From: Advenella sp. S44
GTDB taxonomy: Bacteria; Pseudomonadota; Gammaproteobacteria; Burkholderiales; Burkholderiaceae_B
Assembly (NCBI RefSeq): GCF_002810445.1
Contig: NZ_NEXS01000011.1
Location: 186,001 to 250,000 of the forward strand
Length of the DNA stretch: 64,000 nt
Direction of reading: 5' to 3'
The notes under the pieces were generated by a model that made no database searches, was not told the DNA's origin, and saw nothing but the letters and a program-made list of their open reading frames with translations. The position numbers and the translations under genes were made by a program. Shown in pieces: positions 17,807-26,842 of the stretch (positions within the stretch are counted from its first letter, which is position 1; each line of letters starts with the position of its first letter).

Positions 17807-19168
17807 ATGCAGTATTTGGACGTACTAAAAACATTTTTTGATACCGTTGGCGGTTGGGTGTGGGGACCCGTCATGTTGGTATTTCTGGTGGGCACCGGTG
17901 TCTTTCTGACGCTGCGTCTGGCGTTTCTGCAATTTACCATGCTGCCCTTCGCGCTGAAGCAGGCTTTCACACCACATGGCAAAAACCGCGACGGCACCGA
18001 GAATAAAGGAGACATTTCGCATTTTGGCGCACTGATGACTGCGCTATCGGCAACCATTGGCACCGGTAATATTGCCGGTGTCGCAACTGCGGTCGTTCTG
18101 GGCGGACCGGGCGCCGTGTTCTGGATGTGGATTACCGCTATTTTCGGCATGGCCACCAAATTCGGCGAAGGCGTGCTTGCCGTCAAATACCGGATCGTCA
18201 ATGAACGCGGCCAGATGTCCGGCGGCCCAATGTATTACATTGAACGCGGCCTGAACTGGAAGTGGCTGGCCGTTCTGTTCGCGCTCTTTGGCACCCTGGC
18301 CTCCTTTGGGATTGGCAGTTCGGTACAGTCCAACTCGGTCGCTCATTCCATCGAGGCCAGTTTCGGGATTGATCCCATGCTCACCGGCATCGTGCTCACC
18401 ATCTTTACCGCGATCGTCATTCTGGGCGGCATCAAAAGCATTGCCACTGCATCATCTTTCATTGTACCGTTCATGGCGATCTTCTATGTTGCCGGCGGCA
18501 TGATCATTATCATCATGCACCTGGATCTGCTGGGCCCGGCACTTGCCACTATTTTCCGTGATGCATTCAGCGGTGAAGCGGTCGCAGGCGGCGCCATCGG
18601 CACGGTCATCCGATACGGCGTGGCGCGCGGCGTATTCTCCAACGAGGCCGGGATGGGTAGCGCGCCGATTGCGGCTGCCGCAGCCAAGACCGATCATCCG
18701 GTGCGCCAGGCGCTGGTCTCCATGACTGGAACATTTCTGGATACGATCGTTGTCTGCAGCATAACCGGGATCGTGCTGGTCATGGGTGGCATTTATACAA
18801 ATGGCGAGACGGGCGCCGCACTCACAACCAATACGTTCAATATGCTGCTACCAGGCCCCGGCGGCTGGATCGTTACTATTGGCCTGGTATTCTTTGCCTA
18901 CTCCACGATTCTGGGCTGGAGCTATTACGGCGAGAAATGTGCATCTTATCTGCTGGGCGAGTGGGCTGTGCTTCCCTACCGTATTATTTATGTGGCCAGT
19001 GTCATGATCGGCACGATCGCCAGCCTGGACCTTGTCTGGGTGGCCGCCGACACCTTCAACGGCTTGATGGCGGTTCCCAACCTGATCGCACTGGTGTTGC
19101 TGTCCGGTGTGATCGTCAAGGAAACCCGCGACTTTGTTGCCAAGCGCAAAGCGGGCGAGTTGCCATAA
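17807..19168 (+). CDS. Sodium:alanine/glycine symporter, AGCS family
   Basis: 453 aa, about 10-11 membrane helices. Family signatures are ATIGTGNIAGVATAVVLGGPGA (sodium/substrate site), GGPMYYIERGL and NEAGMGSAPIAAAAAKTDHP (near residue 279), and the late ASLDLVWVAADTFNGLMAVPN. It takes up alanine or glycine with Na+. AAAGGAG stands 10 nt before the ATG. It is monocistronic, with a leader hairpin before it and a strong terminator after it. Confidence 0.94.
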   Translation: MQYLDVLKTFFDTVGGWVWGPVMLVFLVGTGVFLTLRLAFLQFTMLPFALKQAFTPHGKNRDGTENKGDISHFGALMTALSATIGTGNIAGVATAVVLGGPGAVFWMWITAIFGMATKFGEGVLAVKYRIVNERGQMSGGPMYYIERGLNWKWLAVLFALFGTLASFGIGSSVQSNSVAHSIEASFGIDPMLTGIVLTIFTAIVILGGIKSIATASSFIVPFMAIFYVAGGMIIIIMHLDLLGPALATIFRDAFSGEAVAGGAIGTVIRYGVARGVFSNEAGMGSAPIAAAAAKTDHPVRQALVSMTGTFLDTIVVCSITGIVLVMGGIYTNGETGAALTTNTFNMLLPGPGGWIVTIGLVFFAYSTILGWSYYGEKCASYLLGEWAVLPYRIIYVASVMIGTIASLDLVWVAADTFNGLMAVPNLIALVLLSGVIVKETRDFVAKRKAGELP

Positions 19169-19230
19169 CCTGATGGCGACTATGCAGCGGTCACCCTCAT
19201 GGCTGCTGCACGACAAATTGCGGTCTCAAG

Positions 19231-19259
19231 AAAGCGTTGTCCCGACGGGGCAACGCTTT
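19231..19259 (+). terminator. Terminator of the AGCS symporter gene
   Basis: Stem aaagcgttgtccc / ggggcaacgcttt (one T-G pair) with a 3-nt gac loop, followed by gtcattt. It lies about 60 bp after the stop. Confidence 0.75.
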
Positions 19260-19299
19260 GTCATTTACATGATTGCGTACTTGTAGGAGGATCTCAATA

Positions 19300-19752
19300 A
19301 TGAAGCTGCGGCCTGCATTACGATCTGAATTTGAAAATATCACAAAAGTCTGGGAAGCGTCAGTCAGAGCCACTCATGATTTTCTATCGGCGCAAGATGT
19401 ACTTGAGCTGCGTGGACAAATCCTCAATGACTGGCTTCCCTCTCTGGCCGTCACGGTGTTCACTGATGAAAGTGATGCCATTCTTGGTTTTAGCGGGGTA
19501 GCTGACGAAAAACTTGAAATGCTCTTCGTGGCTCCGTCTGCGCGTGGGCGCGGTGTCGGCAGAGCGCTTCTCAATCATGCAGTCTCAGAGATGTCCATTC
19601 GGCTGCTTGATGTCAATGAGCAAAATGGCCAGGCAGTCGGCTTTTATCGGCACGCGGGCTTTGAGAGTTTTGGAAGGTCTCCGGTCGATGGTCAGGGCCG
19701 GCCTTATCCGCTGCTGCATATGCGGCTCGTTTCCTCTAAAAATTTAATATAG
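19300..19752 (+). CDS. yjaB: GNAT N-acetyltransferase, YjaB-like
   Basis: 150 aa, one GNAT domain. The acetyl-CoA loop is FVAPSARGRGVGRALL (about 77-92). The segments SVRATHDFLSAQDV, LDVNEQNGQAVGFYRHAGFESFGRS and GRPYPLLHM line up closely with E. coli YjaB, an acetyltransferase of uncertain substrate. A perfect AGGAGG nine nt upstream sets the start at ATG 19300. It sits alone between the symporter terminator and the convergent HugZ-like gene. Confidence 0.87.
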   Translation: MKLRPALRSEFENITKVWEASVRATHDFLSAQDVLELRGQILNDWLPSLAVTVFTDESDAILGFSGVADEKLEMLFVAPSARGRGVGRALLNHAVSEMSIRLLDVNEQNGQAVGFYRHAGFESFGRSPVDGQGRPYPLLHMRLVSSKNLI

Positions 19753-19855
19753 CCGACATCGGTAGGCGAGCGCGGCTTAACTGACTGCTTCGTGCCGCTT
19801 CGCTACCATTTTCTCTCCTTGGACTCTCCACTACTGCGCCGGCCGGGGCGCCTGT

Positions 19856-20392
19856 TCAACGGAATTGCTCAATATTGGTCTCATTCAATTGCACCGCCCC
19901 GCCAGACAGATCTGCAGGATCAAAAACAAACGCTTTCCCGAATCCCTGTACCAGAGTTCCGAGTAAAGGTGTCAGGCAATACCACGTAAAATCGTTCATG
20001 GAGTCCAGCAAAGTGACCGTCTTTCCCGCCTTTTCGGTTAGCAGTGCAAGCGCCTGGGCATGTTCGGCGGTTCCCTTTTCTACCGGTGAAACCGCAGCGC
20101 GGTAATTTAATCGCAGACGCGCATAGATATTCCGCGTTTTGCTTTCGTCCTCAATCAGAAGAATATCGAGCTCGGGCAACGTCTTGAGGTTCTTGCCATG
20201 AACCGCCAGTCCCGAGACCAGAACATAGAATTTACCATCCAGATAGGCAAACGGCGTATAACTGGCGCAAGGCGCTTGCGTCGCATTCGTTGTCGCCATG
20301 ATCAGACTGAGACATTCGTGGTGCAGACGGTCAATCTCAGGAGTCAGCGCAAGCATATCGGTGTTGCTGTTGGTATCGGTGTTGCTTTTCAT
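19856..20392 (-). CDS. HugZ/HutZ-like heme-utilisation family protein
   Basis: 178 aa from ATG 20390-20392. The split-barrel fold of the pyridoxamine-phosphate-oxidase superfamily is seen in QAPCASYTPFAYLDGKFYVLVSGLAVHGKNLK and the C-terminal LVQGFGKAFVFDPADL, the pattern of HugZ/HutZ, which bind and break down heme. The N-terminal SNTDTNSNTD is a small repeat and the start could also be ATG 20356. No TonB-type heme receptor is near, so a role in iron acquisition is an inference from the family. Confidence 0.75.
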   Translation of the reverse strand: MKSNTDTNSNTDMLALTPEIDRLHHECLSLIMATTNATQAPCASYTPFAYLDGKFYVLVSGLAVHGKNLKTLPELDILLIEDESKTRNIYARLRLNYRAAVSPVEKGTAEHAQALALLTEKAGKTVTLLDSMNDFTWYCLTPLLGTLVQGFGKAFVFDPADLSGGAVQLNETNIEQFR

Positions 20393-20818
20393 AGAAGGCT
20401 CTATTATTTCGTTTAACAGACGCTTTGCCGCAAGGCGCACGCCGCGTTGACTACCCAGGCCCGAATCACCGCGCCAGCCAGAATCAAGAGCGTCAGCGGC
20501 AGTGGCCACTCATACACTGGACAGCCAAGGGTCTGTTTATTATATGGTTTTTGACCAGAGGATACGACCCTAATGGATGTCTCGGCCCCCTGATGGGTCT
20601 TCCAACGGTTGCGACAGAACAAACTGGATCGTCGCCAAAGACCAGTCCGGCAACATGAAGCTGACTGGCATTGCGGCATGCCAGGAAAGTACGGTGCGAA
20701 CCCTCGCCTGTCCCGCTCCTAAAAATAGGGAGGGACGCCTGTGTTTCGCTTGCCGATTGTGTTATGGCACGCTGCCCGGTTATGATGACGTGAACCAAAC
20801 TGATCTACAGGACTGAAC
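20393..20818. other. Intergenic region with gene-fragment traces
   Basis: About 425 bp. On the plus strand 20577-20816 is open. Its middle (about 20607-20715) reads SSNGCDRTNW...MKLTGIAACQ...TLACPAP, which recalls the cysteine motifs of a META domain and has coding-like codon use; it may be a decayed copy of the next gene's domain. On the minus strand about 20415-20520 reads a hydrophobic helix PLPLTLLILAGAVIRAWVV without a gene around it. Neither can be called a functional gene. Confidence 0.35.
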
Positions 20819-21673
20819 ATGATCCATCCCCTGCTTCGCACCTTGCTGGCCATGACATGTGTAATAGGCTCTTATGCAACAGCAGCCTCGCTTCAGGCAA
20901 CAGCAGCCTATCGCGAACGCATTGCAGCACCGGCAGACGCGATACTCGAAGCACGCCTGCAACAAATGCAGGCCGATGGCACCCCGGGCCAGGTAGTGGG
21001 TCACGCTGCATTGAACCCGGCAGGACAGACGCCATTTCACTTTTCGATCGTCTACGACGACCACGCGGTCAAACCTGGCCTGCCGTACCGCATCAGTGTC
21101 CTGCTCACTGCGCAGGGCCGTACCCTTTTTTCCGGAAGCGCCCCTATCACACTTGACCAGACCGGCGACAAACCGGTAAGGATCATGATGACACAAGGTG
21201 CATCGCAAGAGGCGGCTGCACCCGCCGTTTCTTCCGACGCTCATTCCGAAGCCTCTCCCGATGTCTCCACCGACGCTTCTGCAGCGAAATCGCCCACAGC
21301 AGAGTCGACGGCCAAACCAGACAGCCCCTTACGCAATACTTATTGGAAGCTGGTCAGCTTGAATGGCAAGGCGATACAGACTCAGAGTCAGCAGCGTGAG
21401 GCACATATCGTGTTCTCGGCCGAAGGTAACCGACTCTCTGGCAATAGTGGATGCAACCGTATGATGGGCGGCTTCGAAGAAAACGGGGAACAGTTGAAAC
21501 TGACACAAATAGGCGGCACCAGAATGGCCTGCCCGCCAGGAGTGGTCATGGAAACCGAATTTACCCAGACGCTGCTCACGGTTGCCCGTTATCAGATCCG
21601 CGCCGAACATCTGGATTTGCTGAACGCCAATGGGGATATTGTGGCAGGTTTTGAAGCAGTGGCTTTATACTAA
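20819..21673 (+). CDS. YbaY-like / META-domain envelope protein
   Basis: 284 aa with a signal segment (about 5-23). Residues 25-127 resemble the YbaY/YscW lipoprotein domain (AYRERIAAPADAILEARL, YRISVLLTAQGRTLF). A Ser/Ala/Asp-rich linker (128-168) follows. Residues 172-284 form a META (HslJ-like) domain with SGNSGCNRMMGGFE (C212) and GGTRMACPPG (C238). The two domains are often fused in proteobacteria, and HslJ is tied to heat shock and novobiocin resistance. The function here is unknown. No lipobox is seen, so it is probably periplasmic. Confidence 0.8.
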   Translation: MIHPLLRTLLAMTCVIGSYATAASLQATAAYRERIAAPADAILEARLQQMQADGTPGQVVGHAALNPAGQTPFHFSIVYDDHAVKPGLPYRISVLLTAQGRTLFSGSAPITLDQTGDKPVRIMMTQGASQEAAAPAVSSDAHSEASPDVSTDASAAKSPTAESTAKPDSPLRNTYWKLVSLNGKAIQTQSQQREAHIVFSAEGNRLSGNSGCNRMMGGFEENGEQLKLTQIGGTRMACPPGVVMETEFTQTLLTVARYQIRAEHLDLLNANGDIVAGFEAVALY

Positions 21674-21834
21674 CGGAGCAAGCTTAAGAGTGGCTGTGGC
21701 TGGCTTTCTGAAGCGGTGCCTCTACAATAAGCGCCTCAAGAATGGCATAAAATTGGTGCACACGTTCTCAGGCTGCGTTGGTCCATGCGCTCCTATTTCG
21801 ATTTTTTCATTTTTATTAGGCAACGGCAATTCTC

Positions 21835-22338
21835 ATGCAAAGCATTGCAGCTCTTTTTTTTGACGGCACAGTTATCGGCATCGCTGCCACCGTTATTCTG
21901 GATTTATGGGCGATTGTGGCAAAGCGCGCATACGATGCAGCCCGTCCCAACTGGGCGCTGGCCGGTCGCTGGTTTGCTCACATGAAGCACGGTCGCTACC
22001 ATCATGACAATATCGCAGATGCAATACCTGTGCGAGGTGAACTGGCCATCGGCTGGATTGCCCATTACGCGGTTGGCATCGTGTATGGGCTGATGGTAGT
22101 AGCAATCTGGTTCTTTCAGAACGCCGTCTACCCCACGTTGCTGGCGCCGCTGCTCATCGGATTGGTTCTGGCCACATGCGCCGCCTGGTTTGTGATGCAA
22201 CCGGGCATGGGCCTGGGCGTGGCAGCGCGCAAAACGCCCGATCCGATGCGCATGCGTCTACGCATCCTCATCAACCACGTGGTGTTCAGCCTGGCCATGT
22301 ATCTGAGTGCCATTGCGCTATACGGCTACCTGGCCTGA
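21835..22338 (+). CDS. DUF2938 family membrane protein
   Basis: 167 aa, four hydrophobic helices. The conserved pattern is WALAGRWFAHMKHGRYHHDNIADA, ELAIGWIAHYAVGIVYGLMV, FVMQPGMGLGVAARKTPDP and the final LINHVVFSLAMYLSAIALYG. This matches DUF2938, which has no assigned function. The many histidines beside membrane segments could bind a metal or heme, but that is speculation. The gene's end overlaps the convergent MFS gene by 13 bp. Confidence 0.82.
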   Translation: MQSIAALFFDGTVIGIAATVILDLWAIVAKRAYDAARPNWALAGRWFAHMKHGRYHHDNIADAIPVRGELAIGWIAHYAVGIVYGLMVVAIWFFQNAVYPTLLAPLLIGLVLATCAAWFVMQPGMGLGVAARKTPDPMRMRLRILINHVVFSLAMYLSAIALYGYLA

Positions 22339-23642
22339 ATGCGAGCCTGGCGCCGGCGCTGCGCGCGTAGTTGCACCTGGTGACCGTCCAGGCTAAATTG
22401 CACACGATATTGCACCAGCTTTACGGCCAGGGCACGATACTTGAACATATACCGCAATCCCACCAGCACAGCCAATACGCCGGCCCCCGCGCCTACGCCC
22501 AGTCCCCAGCGGGGACCGAAGGCGTCGGCGACCCATCCCACAATGGGGGCACCGACAAGCGTGCCACCCAATGCAATTGCCATATAAATTGCCATCACGC
22601 GTCCGCGCATTGCCGCATCGGTCGACATCTGCACGGTGCTGTTCACCGTTGTGTTGAACGTTTGCGCGGCGACCCCCAGCACGACCAGGACCACGCCGAA
22701 TATCCAGTAGTTCGGCGAGACAGCCGCCAGCACACAGCCAAACCCGAAAATGCCCGCGCCGGTTAGCACATATGCAATACGGGGCCGCGCCCGACGCGCC
22801 GCCATCAGCGCACCGCATACCGAACCGATTGCCATAGTAGAAGACAACAAGCCGTACTCATTGGCGCCCACGTGAAAGACGGTGACGGACATGGTCGAGA
22901 TGTAAATGGGAAAGTTCAGGCCAAACGTACCGATCAGAAATAGCATCATAAACAGTGCCTTGAGGTCGGGACGGTTCCACACATAACGAAATCCCTGGAC
23001 CAGGCTGCCCGGCGTGCGCGGCGACCGCTTGGTCCGGTTAAGACCCTTTACGTTTAAGCGAAATAAAGAAGCAATCACTGCCAGATATGTGACGGCATTG
23101 ATCAGAAACACCCAGCCGGTGCCAACCCCTGCGATGAGAAGACCGGCCACCGCCGGGCCGATCATGCGCGCAGCATTGAACGAAGCCGAGTTCAGGGCAA
23201 CGGCATTGGACAGATCCGTATCGCCGACCAGTTCGGACACGAAAGTCTGGCGCGCCGGACCATCAAAGGCGGTCACACAGCCTAGCAGCAGCGCAAAAAC
23301 GTAAACATGCCATAATTGCGCCAGACCGGTCAGGGTCAACAGCCCCAGGCCCAGCGCCAGTATTCCCATGGCTGCCTGCGTGGCAATCAGCAGCTTGCGT
23401 CTGTCCAGATAATCGGCGGCCAGACCGGTGACCGGCAGCAGGAATATTTGAGGGCCGAACTGCAATGCCATGACGATACCCACTGCCGTCGCATTATGTT
23501 GGGTCAGATAAGTGAGCACCAGCCAATCCTGTGCAGTCCGCTGCATCCAGGTGCCCACGTTGGACACAATCGCACCGCCTGCCCATATTCGATAATTGGG
23601 TATGGCGAGAGACCGGAACGTGCCGCTTTTTATGGTACCCAC
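22326..23642 (-). CDS. MFS exporter (MFS_3/EntS-like)
   Basis: 438 aa, about 12 helices. The start FRSLAIPNYRIWAGGAIVSNVGTWMQRTAQDWLVL and the segment NAVALNSASFNAARMIGPAVAGLLIA are typical of the MFS_3 family, which includes siderophore and drug exporters. The C-terminus is strongly basic. A MarR-family regulator is encoded 141 bp upstream in the same direction and is likely to control it. The substrate is unknown. Confidence 0.88.
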   Translation of the reverse strand: MGTIKSGTFRSLAIPNYRIWAGGAIVSNVGTWMQRTAQDWLVLTYLTQHNATAVGIVMALQFGPQIFLLPVTGLAADYLDRRKLLIATQAAMGILALGLGLLTLTGLAQLWHVYVFALLLGCVTAFDGPARQTFVSELVGDTDLSNAVALNSASFNAARMIGPAVAGLLIAGVGTGWVFLINAVTYLAVIASLFRLNVKGLNRTKRSPRTPGSLVQGFRYVWNRPDLKALFMMLFLIGTFGLNFPIYISTMSVTVFHVGANEYGLLSSTMAIGSVCGALMAARRARPRIAYVLTGAGIFGFGCVLAAVSPNYWIFGVVLVVLGVAAQTFNTTVNSTVQMSTDAAMRGRVMAIYMAIALGGTLVGAPIVGWVADAFGPRWGLGVGAGAGVLAVLVGLRYMFKYRALAVKLVQYRVQFSLDGHQVQLRAQRRRQARIQAR

Positions 23643-23783
23643 ACTTCCTCCCGGCTAAGCCAAATAACGGTTATGAAGATCGACGTAATGCGTACGCCGC
23701 CGTGACCCTGCAGGGGCAACGACAAGCGACGCAAGGTCGTCGACGAGATTGCTGCGTGTATATATGTGCCGCCGCAGTTGCGG

Positions 23784-24236
23784 TCAGTGATTGACGAGCC
23801 GCTTGAGCAGTTCTATCGCTTTTGCCAGCGATTCCTGCTCTTTGGCGTTATAGCAAGTGTGAATTTCTTGTACCAGCCAGTCTTCCCGAGCGGCGCGACT
23901 TGCCTGGATCATCGTAAGAAAGCGCGGCGTCAGCGACAAAATGGTCTGGCGACCATCAGCCGGATCAGGATTTCCCTTGATATGGCCGGCCGCTTCCAGG
24001 CTTGACACCGTTGCACCCATCGATTGCGGCCTGACACCTTCGGCCCGCGCCAGCGCGGTCACTGTGGTTGGCCCATCGCGTTCCAGTCGCAGCAGAACGG
24101 AACGTTGCGAAGGGGTGAAATCCCCGGCACTAGCCTGCCCCCGCAGCTTGCGGGTGAAGGAGGAAATCAGAATGCGCAATTCTGCCGCCAGTTCTGATAC
24201 ACGCGCCTGTTCGGGACTCAACGATTTTCTATCCAT
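23784..24236 (-). CDS. MarR family transcriptional regulator
   Basis: 150 aa. The winged helix is seen in FTPSQRSVLLRLERDGPTTVTALARAEGVRPQSMGATVSSLEAAGHI and the wing DPADGRQTILSLT. MarR proteins repress efflux or catabolic genes until a small phenolic ligand binds. The MFS exporter follows on the same strand, so this is probably its regulator. No inverted-repeat operator was clear enough to report. Confidence 0.9.
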   Translation of the reverse strand: MDRKSLSPEQARVSELAAELRILISSFTRKLRGQASAGDFTPSQRSVLLRLERDGPTTVTALARAEGVRPQSMGATVSSLEAAGHIKGNPDPADGRQTILSLTPRFLTMIQASRAAREDWLVQEIHTCYNAKEQESLAKAIELLKRLVNH

Positions 24237-24300
24237 ACCACTATGATAGCAGATAACAAGGAAAACTACAAAGGTAACCTTCTTTTCTATCGGGTATATC

Positions 24301-24456
24301 TTTCGTTATGTTCAGCCCTGCCGCAGGTTTCCTTATGTTGGCCCTGGTCAGGATTTGATTAAATAAATGCGGGACGGTGTTCCGTTGTGTTCGGTGGCGC
24401 CATTCTTTCGTTATGTTCAGCACTGCCTGGTGTTTCGTTATTTTCGGCCTTGACCC
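24301..24456. repeat. Phased array of five degenerate ~22-bp repeats
   Basis: Plus-strand units resembling tttcgttatgttcagccctg start at 24301, 24328, 24380, 24406 and 24433. The steps are 27, 52, 26 and 27 bp, so one unit in an otherwise ~26-bp register is missing or decayed. The first and fourth units are almost identical; the others differ at several bases. The array fills the space between the MarR gene and the end of a short reading frame after pckG. It could be a set of binding sites or a remnant of a transposon end with multiple transposase sites. Confidence 0.65.
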
Positions 24457-24464
24457 ATCTTTCG

Positions 24465-24602
24465 TCAAATCCCGTGCTGGCTAGCGCCTGCGGCCAGCCT
24501 TGCTTGATACTGCTCCAGCGGCACGGTACCCTGCACGCCTGTCATGCAAATGTTGCCAATAGGCAAGTCGGCAGGAGCGCCCTGCATGGGCGCGCCTGCC
24601 AT
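24465..24602 (-). CDS. Possible 45-aa ORF downstream of pckG
   Basis: An ATG 12 bp after the pckG stop opens a 45-codon frame rich in Gly/Ala (contains PIGNICMTGVQGTVPLEQYQ). No clear ribosome site and no family is recognised. It may be the end of a lost gene rather than a real one. Confidence 0.25.
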   Translation of the reverse strand: MAGAPMQGAPADLPIGNICMTGVQGTVPLEQYQARLAAGASQHGI

Positions 24603-24613
24603 GCCGGCAACAG

Positions 24614-26455
24614 TCAGGCGCTGACCTGGCTGTCAAGCCGCTCGCGGATCTGGGTCAGTTCTTCGGGCAAACGACTTTTAAGCTTATCGAACAACTCTGC
24701 GTGCAGTTCCAGCTCCCTGCGCCACTGATCCTGTTCAATGGAGGTGATGCGCTTAAATTGCGCTTGGTCAAAAGACAAACCGTCCCAGGTAATATCTTCA
24801 AAACGCGGCGAAACACCGAACAGGTTTTCCTCTCCCTGTGCTTTGCCGTCGATGCGTTCCAGCATCCACTTGAGCACGCGCATGTTTTCTCCGAATCCGG
24901 GCCAGATAAACTTGCCGTTATCGTCCGTCTGGAACCAGTTTACGCAGAAAATATGGGGCAGCGTCGCACCGGCTTTCTCAAGCCTGCGGCCCAGATTCAG
25001 CCAGTGCTCAAAATAGGAGCTCATGTTATAGCCGCAAAACGGCAACATGGCAAAAGGATCGCGTCGGACTACGCCTTGCGCGCCCGCTGCAGCCGCAGTG
25101 GTTTCCGAGCCCATCGTCGCAGCCATATACACGCCCTCAACCCAGTTGCGCGCTTCGGTTACCAGCGGCACCGTGTCGGAACGGCGACCACCAAACAAGA
25201 ACGCGTCAATAGCGACCCCTGCCGGATTATCCCATTCGGAATCGATCACAGGATTCTGCGTTGCCGATACCGTGAAGCGGGCATTGGGGTGAGCCGCCTT
25301 GCGTCCGCTGTCGGGAGTCCAGTCCTTGCCCTGCCAGTCAATCAGATGTGCCGGCGCCGGTCCCATGCCTTCCCACCACACGTCGCCGTCATCTGTGAGC
25401 GCGACATTGGTAAACAATACATTTTCCCGCAGCGAAGCCATGCAATTGAAGTTGGTTTTCTCATTGGTGCCCGGAGCGACGCCGAAATAACCCGCCTCCG
25501 GATTGATCGCATAAAGGCGCCCGTCTTCGCCGGGCTTGATCCACGCAATGTCATCGCCCACGGTTGTGATTTCCCATCCGGGAAGCGATGCCGGCGGAAT
25601 CATCATGGAAAAGTTGGTTTTGCCGCAGGCTGAAGGAAACGCCGCGGCGACGTGCATTTTTTTACCCTCGGGTGATGTAACGCCCAGGATCAGCATATGC
25701 TCGGCCATCCAGCCCTGGTCACGCCCCATATTGGAGGCAATGCGCAAGGCAAAGCATTTCTTGCCCAGCAAGGCATTGCCACCATAGCCGGAACCGTAAG
25801 ACCAAATTTCCCGTGTTTCGGGATAATGCACAATGTATTTCGTGGTGTTGCACGGCCAGGGGACGTCGGCCTGCCCCGGTTCCAGCGGGCTGCCTACGGA
25901 ATGCACGCAAGGGACAAATTCCCCGTCGCTGCCCAGTATATCGTACACCTTGCGGCCCATCCGGGTCATTGACCGCATATTGACTACCACATAAGGAGAA
26001 TCGGACAGTTCAACGCCAATGTGGGCAATGGGAGAGCCCAGCGGTCCCATGGAAAACGGAATTACATACATGGTACGGCCACGCATACAGCCATCGAACA
26101 GGCCGTTGAGCGTTTCGCGCATTTGCGCTGGGGCTTCCCAGTTGTTGGTCGGGCCAGCGTCTTCTTCGTTTTCCGAACAGATATACGTGCGATCTTCCAC
26201 GCGCGCTACATCGTCGGGATCGGACCAGGCCAGATAAGAATTCGGCCGCTTCTGCGGGTTCAACTTGCGCAGCGTGCCTGATTGGACCATCAGCGCGCAC
26301 AGGCGGTCATATTCTTCCTGGGAGCCGTCGCACCATTCAATGTGGTCGGGCTGGGTAAGCATGGCGATCTGCTCCACCCAGGCTTTCAGGCCGGCGTGCT
26401 GCACCCATTCGGGCGCATTGATTTGAACTGAAGGTTCAGGACGAGCTGCATTCAT
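24614..26455 (-). CDS. pckG: Phosphoenolpyruvate carboxykinase (GTP)
   Basis: 613 aa, typical for the GTP-dependent class. It converts oxaloacetate and GTP to PEP, CO2 and GDP, the first step of gluconeogenesis. The P-loop with the reactive cysteine is [11 protein letters not shown] (about 271-281), followed by [21 protein letters not shown] (metal/nucleotide loop) and [12 protein letters not shown]. The frame runs upstream to 26578 but the family begins at [15 protein letters not shown] lies 10-12 nt before this ATG. Gluconeogenic flux fits a cell living on acids and taurine-derived acetyl-CoA. Confidence 0.97.
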   Translation of the reverse strand: MNAARPEPSVQINAPEWVQHAGLKAWVEQIAMLTQPDHIEWCDGSQEEYDRLCALMVQSGTLRKLNPQKRPNSYLAWSDPDDVARVEDRTYICSENEEDAGPTNNWEAPAQMRETLNGLFDGCMRGRTMYVIPFSMGPLGSPIAHIGVELSDSPYVVVNMRSMTRMGRKVYDILGSDGEFVPCVHSVGSPLEPGQADVPWPCNTTKYIVHYPETREIWSYGSGYGGNALLGKKCFALRIASNMGRDQGWMAEHMLILGVTSPEGKKMHVAAAFPSACGKTNFSMMIPPASLPGWEITTVGDDIAWIKPGEDGRLYAINPEAGYFGVAPGTNEKTNFNCMASLRENVLFTNVALTDDGDVWWEGMGPAPAHLIDWQGKDWTPDSGRKAAHPNARFTVSATQNPVIDSEWDNPAGVAIDAFLFGGRRSDTVPLVTEARNWVEGVYMAATMGSETTAAAAGAQGVVRRDPFAMLPFCGYNMSSYFEHWLNLGRRLEKAGATLPHIFCVNWFQTDDNGKFIWPGFGENMRVLKWMLERIDGKAQGEENLFGVSPRFEDITWDGLSFDQAQFKRITSIEQDQWRRELELHAELFDKLKSRLPEELTQIRERLDSQVSA

Positions 26456-26842
26456 AGGGTTTGGATCTCCGTAATCTGTCAAATGCAAAAACGCCTCGTT
26501 CGAAGGCGCCTGTTGAAACAATGCCGTATGGCGCCCGGACCGGCCCCGCCATAGCGCGCAAATGAAAATAGTCCACAATGATGCATCATTCTAATACCGC
26601 ATGGCCCTAATGTGTACGCTTTCTGGTTCCGGCGTTTCAACTTGTTGCCGGTTTTACGTTCTTGCGAGCTATACCCAGCACTCCTTCGCGGCATTTGAGG
26701 AACATTTTTTGTGCAGTCGCATAAAATGATATTGCAGTTGAAATTGCTCACGAGGGCCTTTTAATTGCGCAACGCACAATGAAGACAAGGCCCGCGCATC
26801 GGCAACGTTGCCGGATTTGCGGGCCCGCCACAGAAAAGCCGC
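26456..26842. other. Intergenic region upstream of pckG
   Basis: About 390 bp containing the pckG promoter region and, at its right end, a hairpin that follows the MHS transporter gene. I see no gene in it; the frames present have no protein-like character. Confidence 0.5.
26789..26825 (-). terminator. Hairpin downstream of the MHS transporter gene
   Basis: Outer arms ggcccgc / gcgggcc enclose an inner palindrome cggcaacgttgccg. On the minus strand the stem is followed by ttgtctt. It lies about 20 bp after the stop, as an intrinsic terminator would. Confidence 0.65.

Noticed and set aside
24241-24468. Minus-strand frame KITKHQ...LNITK across the repeat array
   Set aside because: The peptide merely repeats with the DNA units and has no ribosome site or family.
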